Counted from the stretch's first letter, positions 25,880 to 37,640 are shown. The stretch: 64,000 nt of DNA from Peromyscus leucopus (GCF_004664715.2 NC_051074.1:15150178-15214177); one strand, 5' to 3'. Made by a program: numbers and translations. The notes: generated by a model not told the origin, from the letters alone.

Positions 25880-26165
25880 GGGAGAATAGACTGTAGAATG
25901 CTACATATGAAAACAAGTTAATCTTGATCTTCATTTGCCAAGGGGATTGTCAACGAGGCATTAGCCAAGTCAATAACAGAATAACTATCTCCATATAAAT
26001 TACATCTGTCTCAATGAAGGTGATGATATCTGGTACCACAGAGATGGAGAGTGGGACCTGGACATGCACCTTGCTGTAGCACACTGTCAATTTCCATACA
26101 CTGGAGGCATTAGAGACCAGCCAGGTTGGACTGTCATATGGCAACTGCATCCATTGTTCCATTTC
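25880..26165 (-). pseudogene. Endogenous retrovirus pol remnant (reverse transcriptase)
   Basis: Reading the minus strand from 26162, a 70-codon frame has the spacing of a retroviral RT fingers region: a 'PYDSPTWLV' block, a 'W+LTV' block and a 'VVPDI' block, as in class I/III endogenous retroviruses. A shift to another frame near 25980 gives 'VIDLANA', the conserved RT block in such elements. The need to change frame, and stops further on, show that it is dead. The polymerase would have copied viral RNA to DNA, but nothing here is functional. The exact ERV class is unresolved. Confidence 0.6.
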
Positions 26166-26624
26166 TCTCTGTTGAATTTCAGAATTTATAATGTTCTTTC
26201 CTTGATTTATTATGCAGTACTGCTTTTGTGAAATAGTTCCTTGGGACTGGATAGTTTAGGAAACAGGCAGCAATAGATAAGCCCCACTGTCCTGAGTCTA
26301 ATTTTCAGCTGTGAACACTCATATCTCCTAGGTGACAGTAACACTTTCTTACAAATAGCATAAATATCAGTGTCTAGATGCATTCAGCAGCATTGTTTCC
26401 CATATACAGTTTGATTTTTAGGGATTCATTGTTCATTGTCTAGGCTAGTAATCATCAACTACAACAAAACCACCTGTTCCATGCAATCTCCTCAGCAACA
26501 AACTTGAATATTGAAATGCTGAGTTTCTAAGAAACATGAAAGCCACTACAAAAAAGAACAAACATTTATCATCTAACAGGTAAACTCTGACACAGTATTA
26601 TTCAAGGAACTTCTACTCAATATT
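26166..26624. other. Unassigned, probably more ERV remnant
   Basis: Sits between the RT remnant and the L1 target-site duplication. No domain is readable. Confidence 0.35.
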
Positions 26625-26635
26625 AAGAAAATTGG

Positions 26636-27322
26636 GCCCCTTCTCCAAGACGCCCAGCAGACCCTGCAATCTACATGCCCTGCCCCCACACCCATCTGCC
26701 TGAGACCCCTGCCACTTCCTGAGACTTAGAGACCAGCCCCCAGCTCCCATCCAGCCAGGAGCTACCATCCAGACCAGAGGTGAGTGTCTGGGGTCATACC
26801 CTGGGAGGCTTGCCCCTAGGTCCCATCCCTGGGCACCAGCTATTCCCTAGAAAGACCCACCCAACTTGGCCCCAGTTTATGGACATTGGGCAGGGCCCTC
26901 ATGGGAAGGTTCCCCTTCTCCAATACCCCCCAGCAAACCCTGCAATCTATGCGCCCTGACCCCACACCCATCCACCTGAGACACTCCCTCTCCCCAGCCA
27001 CTTCCTGAGACTTAGTGACCAGCCCCCATATCCCACCTGGCCCAGAGCTCCCATCAGGCCCAGAGAGCTCCCATCTAGCCCAGAGAGCTCCCACCCAGCC
27101 CAGAGAAAGAGAGAGCTCTCAGTGGACAAAGAGCCGTCATTGGACCAAGAGTAAACTCTGGAGACAGGGAATCTGCCAGCCCTAATTAGACCAAAAGTGG
27201 CTTTCTAAGAAGCAGAATCTGCCACCTCTCATTGGACCAAGAGAGGCTTCCTGAAACACCGAATCTGTCAGCTTTGTCTGGACCAAGAGCAATGATAAGA
27301 CCAAGAACAAATCCACGAGGAT
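26636..27322 (+). promoter_or_regulatory. L1 5' UTR with two promoter monomers
   Basis: Two related ~275 bp units start at 26641 and 26916 ('ttctccaa...agca.accctgcaatct', 'cctgagac...cacttcctgagactta'). They are followed by tandem ~17 bp copies of 'gcccagagagctccca' at 27039-27105. Tandem 5' monomers act as the internal promoter in murine L1s. That role here is by analogy. The block is much more GC-rich than its surroundings, so the antisense frames through it are composition artefacts. Confidence 0.8.
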
Positions 27323-28470
27323 ATGGACAGACATCAAGGCAGAATTACATACAATAACATACAGAGCAATACAGCATCACCAGAACCTAGCCCTCCTCCA
27401 ACAGCAAGACCTGAACATCACAGAATAGAAGAAGCAGAAGAAAGCAACCTTAAGAATAACATCATGAAGATGCTAGAGACTTTTAAAGAAGAAATAAAAA
27501 TGAGATTGAGGAAAAGACAAACAAAAAATGGGAAGAATGCTATAAAAAACTAGAGGAAAAGACAAAGCAGAAGAAAACAACAAATCCCTGAAAGAAAACC
27601 ATGAAAAGGGAATTAAACAGATTAGGGAAACAGTCCACAACCTGTAAAGGGAAATAGAAAAAATGAAGAAGATACAAACAGAGGGAATGCTGGAAATAGA
27701 AAATCTGAGTAAATGAACAGGAAACACAGATGCAAGCATAACCAACAGAATACAAGAGATGGAAGATAGAATCTCTGGTATAGAGGATACAATAGAGAAA
27801 ATAGATTCATCAGTAAAAAAAAAATAACAATGCCAAAAAAATTATAACGCAAAAGTCCAAGAAATCTGGGATACCATGAAAAGACCAAAACTACAAAAAT
27901 TAGGGATAGAGGAAGGAGAAGAATACCAACTCAAAGGCATATAAAATATATTCAACAAGATCATAGAAGAAAACTTTCCCAACTTAAAGAAGGTAATGCC
28001 TATGAAGATACAAGAAGCCTATATAACACCAGACTAGACCCCCCCAAAAAGTCCCCACACCACATAATAATTAAACGCCTAAACGTACAGAATAAAGAAA
28101 GAATATTAAGAGCACCAAAGGAAAAAGGCAAAGTGACTTATAAAGGCAAACCCATCAGAATAACACCTGATTTCTCAATGGACACTTTGAAAGCCAGAAG
28201 GACTTGGACAGATGTAATGCAGAAACTAAGAGACCATGGATGCCAGCCTAGACTAATATACCTAGAAAACTTTCAATCATCATAGACGGAGTGAACAAGA
28301 CATTCCAAGACAAACCATACTTAAATAATACTTATCCACAAACCCAGCCCTACAGAAAGCACTAGAAGGAAAATTCCAACCTAAGAAAGTCAGATACACC
28401 CTCGAAAATACAGGCAATAGAAAACACCACAGCAGTAAACCCCAAAGAAGAGAAACACACACACACTACC
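27323..28470 (+). pseudogene. L1 ORF1 (RNA-binding protein), broken
   Basis: ORF1p normally forms coiled-coil trimers that coat L1 RNA as a nucleic-acid chaperone. The frame opens with ATG at 27323 and runs 76 codons. Its charged E/K-rich region at the end resembles the start of the coiled coil, then it stops at 27551-27553. Homologous sequence continues to about 28470 in shifting frames: an 'EIWDTMKRP' region near 27864, and a 'ITPDFS.DTLKARR.WTDVMQ.L' C-terminal region near 28160-28230 typical of the RRM and C-terminal domains. Multiple in-frame stops and small indels make it a pseudogene. Confidence 0.88.
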
Positions 28471-30065
28471 ACCAAAAGATAACAGGAATGAACAATCACT
28501 GGTTATTAATATTTCTTAATATCAATGGACTTAATTCGCCTATAAAAAGACACAGGCTAACAGAATGGATATGAAAACATGTGTTTCTGCTGCATACAAG
28601 AAACACACCTCAAATTCAAAGACAGACATTACCTAAGAATAAAAGGCTGGGAAAAGACTTTCCAATCAAATGGTCTTAAGAAACAAGCAGGTATAGCTGT
28701 CTTAATATCCAGCAAAATACATTTCAAACTAAAATCAATCAAAAGAGATCAAGAAGGGCATTACATACTCATCACAGGAAAGATCCACCAAGATGAAGTT
28801 TCAATTCTGAACATTTATGCCTCAAACACAAGGGCACCCACTATGTAAAAGAAACATTACTAATGCTTAAATCACATATAAAACCCCACACATTAATATT
28901 GGGAGACCTCAACACCCCATTTTCACCACTGGACAGATCTGCCAAATCGAAACTTAACAGAGAAATAAAGGACTTAACTGATGTTATGACTCAAATGGAC
29001 TTAATTGATATCTGCAGAACATTCCATCCTAACAAAAAAAAAATATACCTTCTTCTCAGCAACCCATGTTACCTTCTCTAAAATCAACCACATACTTGGC
29101 CACAAAGCAAATCTCAACAGATACAAAACAATTGGAATAACCTCCTGCATTCTATCAGACCACCATGGTTTAAAGTTAGATTTCAACAACAAAAACTACA
29201 GAAAACCTACAATCTCTTGGAAACTGAATAATGCTCAACTGAATCACCAATGGGTTAAGGAAGAAATAAAGAAAGAAATTAAACACTTCCTAGAGATCAA
29301 TGAAAATGAAGACACCACATACCCAAACTTATGGGACACTATGAAAGCAGTGCTAAGAGGGAAATTCATAGCACTAAATGCCCACATAAAGAAGTTGGGG
29401 AAATCTCACACTAGTGACTTAACAGCACACCTGAAAGCTCTAGAACAAGAAGAAGCAAAGTCAACCAGGAAGAATAGATGACAGGAAATAATCAAATTGA
29501 GAACTGAAAACAATAAAATAAAAACAAAGAGAACAGTAAAAAAAATAATGAAACAAAGAGTTGGTTCTTTGAGAAAATCAACAATATAGACAAGCCCCTG
29601 TCCAAACTAACCAAAAGACAGAGAGAGAGAGCATCGAAATTAACACAATCAGAAATGAAAAGAGAGACATAACAACTAACACTGAGGAAATCCAGATAAT
29701 CATCAGGTCATACTTCAAAAACTTCTACTCCACAAAACTTGAAAATCTAAAAGAAATGGATAATTTTCTGGATAGGTACCACATACCTAAGTTAAATCAA
29801 GACCAGATAAACTATTTAAATAGTCCAATAATCCCTAAGGAAACAGAATCAGTCATCAAAAGTCTCCCAACCAAAAAAATGCCAGGAACAGGTGGTTTCA
29901 GAGCACCTACCAGGTGCTCTGAAAGGTATTCAAAGAAGAGTTAATACCAATACTCTTTAAATTGTTCCACACAATAGAAACAGAAGGAACATTACTAAAC
30001 TCTTTCTATGAGGCTACAATTACCCTGATTCCTAAACCTAACAAAGATGCAACAAAAAAAGAGAA

Positions 30066-31345
30066 TGTCAGGGGAAAGAGAAGGAAAGAGATCAGGAATC
30101 CTTACTGGATAAAAGAGAGTGATAAAGCTGGAGGAGATGCTGCCATATCTGCCTCAAGGGAAGTTTGAGGAGCTTCAGTGCTGTACTGATGGCTCTAGAT
30201 AGTCTCTTGGAGTGAATGTGGCTGGTGAGGGTAAGGCAGATGGGAGGAGTTAAATTCTTATAAGACCTAGGACACCTGTTCCTCTGACATTCATGAATGG
30301 AACAGGGATGGTATGGTATTGTGAAATATTAGTTTAGGATATGTTACATTCATTTATGCTATGGAAAATTTTGTTTAATGGTGCAAAGATGTGTTACATT
30401 GTTTTATATTGCATTTGTTTAACTCTGAACCTGTGTTACTTTGCCTGCCTAAAACACCTGACTGGTCTAATAAAGAACTAAATAGCCGATAGCTAGGCAG
30501 GAGAGAGGTATAGACAGGTCTGCCAGGCAGAGAGAATAAATAGGAGAGGAAATCTAGGCTCAAGAGAGAAAAGCATGGAGCAAGAAAGGAAGAAGAAGAG
30601 GATGCAAGGGGCCAGCCATCCAGCCACAGAGTAAGAAGGGAAGAAAGACACAGAGAATAAAGAAAGACTATGACCACTCTCAGTTTAGAGCATGGAAGTT
30701 CATTTTTTGCAGAGAGCAATGATTAATAGCAAGACTCATCTGGTCAAAGTGCTGAAAATAAATGGCAACTATCACGTCCCAGAAAACATTGCAGAATATC
30801 AACATCCCACAGATTAATCACCAGCTACCACTAACAATGCTCTCTAGGCCAGAACTCAAACAAACACATTTAATTTACAGACCCAGAAGATTGGAAAACA
30901 CTGCAGAGCATCCAAGATGATTTTACACAAAGACCACACAGTTGGCCTGGGACTCAAATTTTCTGGAATTGTCTCAAAATGTGTCAAGATTTAAATCAAT
31001 GTTGCTATTGGATGTACACATAAATTCAACCTTTGACAAAAATGAACCATGGAACTGATACAATCACCCATAATTACTGTGATATTAGTCCCTGATTATT
31101 AATTTTAGATGACTGTTTTGACTCCTCAAATACAGCTAAGAATACTCCAATCCTTATATTATCCAGAGAAACAGAGCACAAGTGTCTATTAAAATGAGAT
31201 TTATATTTTAATAGATTGCTTTATAGTGTGTCATATCATAGTAGAAAATGGTGGAATATGCCAACTTAAATTGACTTGTAAGCCTTTATTCTTTATGTAT
31301 AACATAAACATAATGCTTTATATGTTTAAAAAAAAAAAAGAAAGA
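30066..31345. mobile_element. 1.28 kb nested insertion with LTR-like core and A-rich end
   Basis: ORF2 homology stops after '[12 protein letters not shown]' and resumes at about 31350. AAAGAGAA flanks both edges as a short direct repeat. The insert has an unassigned first part (30066-30356), an LTR-related part (about 30357-30680) homologous to the solo LTR at 53009-53442 with AATAAA at 30469-30474, and an unassigned last part (30680-31330) ending in an A-rich tract at 31327-31350. A terminal A tract plus direct repeats suggests retroposition of an RNA rather than LTR integration. The last ~650 bp match nothing I know. Confidence 0.75.
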
Positions 31346-31969
31346 AAGAGAACTACAAACTGATCTTCCTCATGAACATTGATGCAAAAATACTCAATAA
31401 AATACTGGCAAACACACTCCAAGAACACATCAAAACAATTATCTACCATGATCAAGTAGACTTCATCCTAGGGATGCAAGGGTGGTTCAACACATGGAAT
31501 TCCGTCAATATAATACACCATATAAACAAACTGAAAGAAAAAAAACCACATGATCATCTCACTAGATGCTGAAAAGGCATTTGACAAAATGAACACCCCT
31601 TCATGATAAAGGTCTTGGAATGATCAGGAATACAGGGAACATACCTAAACATAATAAAGGCATTTTACAGCAAGCCAACAGCCAACATCAAATTAAATGG
31701 AGAGAAACCCAAAGCAATTCCACTAAAATCAGAAATGAGGCAAGGCTGTCTGCTCTCCCCATACTTATTCAATATAGCACTTGAAGTTCTAGCCAGAGCA
31801 ATAAGACAACATAAGGAGATTAAGGGGATACAAATTGGAAAGGAAGAAGTCAAGCTTTCCCTATTGGCAGATGACATGATAGTATACTTGAGTGACCCCA
31901 AAAATTCCACCAAGGAACTGATAAAGCTTATAAACACCTTCAGCAACATAGCAGGATACAAGATCAACT

Positions 31970-31970
<1 letters not shown>

Positions 31971-32003
<33 letters not shown>
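31971..32003 (+). repeat. A33 homopolymer inside L1 ORF2
   Basis: Thirty-three consecutive A residues replace a short lysine/asparagine-coding A-rich site just after the RT core, and ORF2 homology continues on the far side. It is an expansion within the reading frame region, not an element tail. Confidence 0.95.
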
Positions 32004-32005
<2 letters not shown>

Positions 32006-33445
32006 CGTAGCCCTCCTATATATAATTGACAAACAGGTTGAGAAGGAAATCAGACATACATCATCCTTTACAATAGCCACAAATGATATAAAATACCTTG
32101 GGGGTAACTCTAACTAAGCAAGGGAAGGACCTATATGACAAGAACTTCAAGTCCCTGAAAAATGAAATTGAAGAAGATGTCAGAAAATGGAAAGATCTCC
32201 CATGCTTATGGATAGGCAGGATTAACATAGTAAAAATGGCAATCTTACCAAAAGCAATCTACAGATTCAATGCAATCCCCATCAAAATATCAACACAATT
32301 CTTAAAAGACCTGAAAAGAATAACACTCAACTTCATATGGAAAAACAAAAAACCCAGGATAGCCAAAAGAATCCTGTACAATAAAACAACCTGTGGAGAC
32401 ATCATGATTCCTGACCTCAAGCTCTACTATAGAGCTACAGTAATAAAAACAGCTTGGTACTGGCATAAAAACTGACATGTGAACCAATGGAATCGAATTG
32501 AAGACCCTGACATTAATCTGCACACCTATGAACATAATAATTTCTGACAAAGAAGCCAAAAGTATACAATGGATAAATGAAAGCATCTTCAACAAATGGT
32601 GCTGGTATAACAGGATGTCAATGTGTAGAAGGCCGCAAATACATCCATATCTGTCACCGTGCACAAAACTTAAGTCCAAGTGGATCAAAGACCTCAACAT
32701 AAATCCAGTTACTCTGAACCTGATAGAAGAGAAAGTAGAAAGTAGTCTTGAATGCATTGGCATAGGAGATCACTTCCTAAATATAATACCAGTAGCACAG
32801 ACACTGAGAGAAACAGTCAATCAATGGGACCTCTTGAAACTGAGAAGCTTTTGTAAAGCAAAGGACATGGTCAACAAGGCGAAGCGACATCCTACAGAAT
32901 GGGAAAAGATCTTCACCAACCCCACATCTGACACAGGGCTGATATCCAGAATATATAAAGAACTCAAGAAATTAGACATCAAAATTCCCAACAGTCCAGT
33001 TAAGAAATGGGCTATAGAACTAAACAGAGAATTCTCAACAGAGGAAACTCAAATGGCTGAAAGACATTTAAGGAATTGCTCAACATCCCTAATCATCAGG
33101 GAAATGCAATTCAAAATGACTCTGAGATACCATCTTACACCCATCAGAATGGCTAAGATCAAAAATACTGAAGACAACTTATGCTGGGGAGGATGTGGAG
33201 CAAGGGGAACTCTTCTCCACTGTTGGTGGGAATGTAAGCTTGTACAGCTACTTTGGAAATCAATATGGCACTTTCTTAGAAAATTGGGAATCAGTCTCCC
33301 CCAAGACTTAGCTATACCACTCTTGGGCATATACCCAAGGAATGCTCAATCATACAAGGGAACATGCTCAGCTATGTTCATAGCAGCATTGTTTGTAATA
33401 GTCGGAACCTGGAAACAACCTAGATGCCCTTCAGCTGAAGAATGA

Positions 33446-34081
33446 ATAAATAAAATAGACTACTGGCAATGGCCGAGAAAAAGCCCGAACTGACCTACTC
33501 CGGTGATTCGGATGGCCAAACATCCTAATTGTCGTGCTAGAACTCTCATTCAATTACTGATGGAGGCAGGTGCAGAGATTCACGGCCAGGCCCCAGGGGG
33601 AGCTCCAGGAGTCCAATTGACGAGAAAGAGGATGAATTGTATGAGTGAGAATTGTTGAGACCATGATTGAAAAAAACACAGGGAAGAATAGCCAAACTAG
33701 TGGAAACACATGAACTATTAACCAATAGCTGAGGGGCCCCCAACTGGATCAGGCCCTCTGGATAAGTGAGACAGTTGATTAGCTTGAACTGTTTGGGAGG
33801 CACCCATGAAGTGCAACCTAGACCAGTCCTTAGTGCATGAGCTGGCTCTTTGGAATCTGAGGCCTATGAAGGGACACTTTGCTCAGCCTGAAGGAGGGGA
33901 CTGGACCTGCCTGGACTGAATCTACCAGGTTGAGTTGAATCCCTAGGGAAGTCCTTGCCCTGGAGGAGATGGAAATGGGGGGTGGGCTGGGGAGAGGAGA
34001 AGGGAGGACAGGGGAATCTATGGCTGATATGTAAAATTAAATTACATTATAAAATTAAAAAAAATACAATAACAAAAAAGA
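33446..34081 (+). mobile_element. L1 3' UTR with G-rich tract and A-rich end
   Basis: Noncoding tail of the full-length L1. It contains one copy of the ~282 bp unit that is duplicated in the antisense L1 at the right edge of the window ('caattgacgagaaagaggat' through 'tgaggggcccccaactggat'). It also has a G-rich polypurine tract at about 33969-34018 and an A-rich terminus before the TSD. In L1s the 3' end is the site of RT priming. Confidence 0.9.
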
Positions 34082-34147
34082 AAGAAAATTGGAAATCCCC
34101 TTATTAAAAAATGGTCTAAACATGAGTAAGCAATTACATACATGCAG

Positions 34148-34224
34148 ATATATATATATATATATATATAGATATAGATATGTGTATGTGTGTGTCTGTG
34201 TGTCTCTTTGTGTAACTTTACATA

Positions 34225-34275
<51 letters not shown>
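34148..34275. repeat. (TA)n/(TG)n compound microsatellite
   Basis: Two TA runs, 34148-34180 and about 34221-34271, around a TG-rich middle. It lies just 3' of the L1. Confidence 0.95.
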
Positions 34276-34279
<4 letters not shown>

Positions 34280-36284
34280 TTTAGATCAGTGTTGTTTCAT
34301 AGCAAAATTGAAAATAATCTCTCCTAAGACTGGTCCCCCCATGTATATGCCCTCATTTGCCTCATTTGAGTTGTTTATTTTTATTTTTTATTTTTATTTT
34401 TTGTAGATTCTAGCATGGTCTATTGGAGTTCAAATTGAGTCATTATCTTAATTAGGATACATAGACTCAAAAATGGAGATAAGTTTCTCAACCCACAATT
34501 ATAAAAACTTTACAGGTTACTCTGTGATAACTTAGTCATTGACTAATCATAGAATATTCATTTATCATAAATGTCTAATTAATTATCTTAGAAAAGTTTA
34601 TATTTTATCCTTATTGATTTTGTGTAGCAATCTAAATGGCTGATTATTTTACCCTTTAAGACTATCCATCCTCTTTCTATGATATAGTATATTTGTGTGA
34701 TTTCTCTCCCTTGTGTTCTTGGAAATTTGGTTAATAAGTTTCACACATTTGTCTTCTACTTTTACAGATTCCCTCCACATACTTCTTATATATTTTCTTT
34801 TTCATCTTCCACAATTTTTTTCCTCTACCCATTAACTACTTCTTCAGTTTTTTGTTTAAATTCATCCAGGATCTACTGGATATCAGGTAATATGTTTGGT
34901 ATCAGTGGTAATAGAAAATTGCTGTAGGTTCTTCACAATTACAGAGACAAAATCACAAGAGTACAATTATAGTCAATATTTATGAAATAATTTGAGAAAA
35001 TAGTGGAGAGTATTAATAACTGTAAGAAAGAAGTGATTTCTCAAGGAAAATTAAGCGAATAATGCATAGATTTAAAAAGAAATCAAGCTTGATTGTGAAT
35101 GATGTCTACATAGGATAACCAGATGTCCAAAATGGGATGTGGATTCTGCAGAAGGAAATATGGAATGGATAAAACAATATTAAAGAAAATATCTAATTAT
35201 CCAGTAAGTGAGGTGGAAGAAGAGAATCATGAAGCAAATGATAGTAAGGGAAGGTAAGCAATGCCTGTAACAAGGGAATACATGGTTGAATGTGAAACTT
35301 GGAGTATAAATAACTATTTTAATTTTATAAACATCATTTTGATAAAAACTGAAAAAGAATGACCTGGTGGCAAGTGACTGAGAATGCAGGACCATAAAAC
35401 ACAGTAAGAACATAGGTCAGGGACCATGCATTGAAACCCAAAAATGTAAAGGACAGGCTAGGATTGGAGGTGGAGTGATTGGCAAAAAAAGAAGATTCTA
35501 AGATGATTCCTGATGTGTTTATATCTTATTTATAGTTGCAGTAATACATTGTTAAAATAATGCTTTGGCCAATGCATGCTAAGTATATGAGGACAGTTTC
35601 ACAAGATTATCTTATACTTGAAAAACTTCTACCACATAGTGATGACTAAGCTATCATCACATTGTAACAAAAGACATTATTTATGTCTATGTGGGATGCT
35701 GGCATAAACAATTCTATTACCAATCTAGTTCATAACTGTCTATAGCACTAACAATTATATACAGTTCATAACACTTTATTATTCTTTTTAGTTCCTAAAA
35801 GTTTTAATATCTTTCTATTAAAATGATAAATGTCTTAAAGTGATTGATGGTAACAAAAATGATGTCAGCTTATGTCTGAGACCATAAAACTAAGAGGAAA
35901 CAAAATAATTCAACTATTACATATACATTTCACACATTTGTTTCAACTGGAGTTCATTCTGTATAGACAGGCCTGATTGGCTGTGAAAATTATTATATTT
36001 TAAGCAAATAGAGACCTCATGATCATCATTAACATGTTTCTTAGTAACAATGCCTGTTTTTCAGCATTAATAGTAAGATTTGCACATCTCTAACATGCTG
36101 GTTTCTAATTTTATATAAAAAGTCAGACCATCAGACCTTTCTTTAGATTATAGAGGTTTCAAGATAGCGTATAAAATCAGTGAATACTAATTAGGCATTT
36201 CTGAGTGTTTAAATTTGATGGTGATAATAAATAACTTAATTTTGTTATAAATGAAAATTGTATTATTAAAAATGTTTTCCTGAG
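34276..36284. other. AT-rich, nothing recognised
   Basis: No gene or nameable repeat across about 2 kb, apart from a short T/A-rich tract near 34376-34402. Confidence 0.45.
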
Positions 36285-36432
36285 CTGGCAGTTCCTGGCA
36301 GTACATGCTTTCAATCCTAGTACTCAGGAGCCAGAGGCAGGTGGATCTCCATGAGCTAGAGACCAGTTTAGAATACATATTTAGTTTCAAAAGACAGTGT
36401 TATGTAGAAAGACCCTTTCTCAAAACTAAACA
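36285..36432 (+). mobile_element. Diverged B1 SINE
   Basis: Sense B1 order: 'tgctttcaatcctagtactc', 'ccagaggcaggtggatctcc', 'agaccctttctcaaaac', ending A-rich. Confidence 0.7.
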
Positions 36433-36860
36433 AAAGAGTACTCCTAATGTTGGGCCTGAGGTTTATAGGCAAGTGAATAGATGAATGGACCAAAAAAACC
36501 ACAAAAGTTTATACAGGGTACAGGGTTAGGTAACCTGAATTCAGACAAACACTACATATTCTCTGCCATCTATGATAATGTGGAGTAAATACAGAAACCA
36601 AGAAACTATGAAACCACAACTGAGGGTCTGGGGAAGAAAGGGTCAGAGTTGAGAACAGAATAACAGAGTATAGATGATATGAAGCTGCAAAAGAAAAAAA
36701 ATGGGAGGACAATCTGACTGAGAAGGGAGAAAGAATCTAATGATTACACCCTGGACAAAGAACTGCAAGCAAACTATAATTGCTGCGAAAAGTAGAGTTT
36801 CTTATTCCAGGGATGAGTTCCCCTAATTGCTTCTACAATACAAAGTTGTCAACTCAGCCC

Positions 36861-36862
<2 letters not shown>

Positions 36863-36917
<55 letters not shown>
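36863..36917. repeat. (CA)27 microsatellite
   Basis: Uninterrupted CA run of about 27 units. Likely length-polymorphic. Confidence 0.97.
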
Positions 36918-36920
<3 letters not shown>

Positions 36921-36976
36921 CTAAAATGGATGTGGCAGGCCCTATTTATATCTTTGTGCATATATATGTAACACAA

Positions 36977-37435
36977 ATTGCTAAGTGATCTTATTAATAA
37001 AAAAACCCAGAGCCAGATACTGGGGTGAAAACTGAGAGATTAGAGAAACAGAACAAGCCAAGCCACAAGTTTTTACTGCTAGGAAATCCTCAGCCCAAGA
37101 AAGAGAGCTATTTCCTGTATACCCACACCTACATAACTTTCTATGCCCAGCCATCTTACTTTCTCTCTCTGCCAAGCTACATCTCTTCCTCTTTCCACCC
37201 AGCTCTATCACTTCTTATCTGTTTGTATAAACCTCCAGACCTCTATGGTTAACTAGTGCTGCGATTAAAGGCACGTGCCACCACGCCTGGCTCTGTTCCC
37301 AGTGTGGTCCTGAACTCACACAGATCCTGATGAATCTCTTCTCCCAAATGCTAGGATTAAAGGCATGTACTACCAATGCCTGGCCACTGTGTTTAATATA
37401 GTGACTGGCTTTTTCATCTGATCTCTAGGCAAGCT
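36977..37435 (+). mobile_element. Composite rodent repeat carrying B1-like modules
   Basis: It opens with 'aattgctaagtgatcttatt...aataaaaaaacccagagcca' and runs through a C/T-rich 'tctctctctgccaagctaca' part. It then contains two short B1-like modules ('gattaaaggcacgtgccacc' and 'gattaaaggcatgtactacc'). A second, antisense copy lies at 50633-50928 and a fragment at 49862-49968. The family name is not known to me. Confidence 0.65.
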
Positions 37436-37454
37436 TTATTTATTAGAGCACAGA

Positions 37455-37640
37455 TGAAATATGCATATATATGTGTGTGTGTTGCTATAATATATATAGA
37501 AAAGTTATATATAGAAAATATGTAGAGAAATATATAATGGAAAATGCATATTTTTATATTTTATTAAAATATACAGCATATAATTATATACAATACTATA
37601 TATGTATATACATATATACATATATATATGTATGTATAAA
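37455..37640. repeat. AT-rich low-complexity tract
   Basis: Imperfect ATATA/GTGTG/TATAC alternation with much self-complementarity. Confidence 0.85.

Larger units (their letters stand above)
28488..33445 (+). pseudogene. L1 ORF2 (endonuclease-reverse transcriptase), broken
   Basis: ORF2p nicks target DNA and reverse-transcribes L1 RNA. The predicted start is ATG at 28488. Endonuclease motifs are visible: 'QETHLKF' near 28597, 'GDLNTPFS' near 28911 and 'SDHHGLKL' near 29155. RT motifs follow: '[12 protein letters not shown]' at 31738 and 'LLADDM', with catalytic aspartates at 31870-31875. A cysteine/histidine knuckle 'CGARGTLLHCWWEC' lies near 33195. Damage includes many stops and frameshifts, a 1.28 kb insertion at 30066, a 33-A run at 31971-32003, and a stop at 33443-33445 that precedes the usual C-terminal tail. 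Not functional. Confidence 0.93.
26625..34092 (+). mobile_element. Near full-length L1 retrotransposon
   Basis: A LINE-1 in sense orientation with all four parts: GC-rich 5' UTR with repeated monomers, ORF1, ORF2 and G-rich 3' UTR with A-rich end. AAGAAAATTGG at 26625-26635 and again at 34082-34092 is a perfect 11 bp target-site duplication, so the whole unit is one insertion. Subtracting a 1.28 kb nested insertion at 30066-31345 leaves about 6.2 kb, the usual size of rodent L1. Both reading frames carry stops and frameshifts, so this copy is no longer autonomous. Confidence 0.95.

Noticed and set aside
27039..27110. 17 bp tandem repeats as a possible binding-site array or iteron origin
   Set aside because: They sit in the L1 5' UTR and are best explained as L1 promoter sub-repeats.
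26840..27129. Glycine/tryptophan-rich antisense frames
   Set aside because: They are opposite-strand readings of the GC-rich L1 5' UTR monomers and 17 bp repeats.
28488..33445. Long runs of reverse-transcriptase and endonuclease coding that could look like a host enzyme or a retron/DGR-type system
   Set aside because: Motif order, the 5' and 3' UTRs, A-rich end and exact TSD identify a LINE-1. There are many stops and frameshifts.
36863..36917. Regular short repeats as a possible CRISPR array
   Set aside because: All such arrays in the window are dinucleotide microsatellites with no spacers. The host is a mammal.
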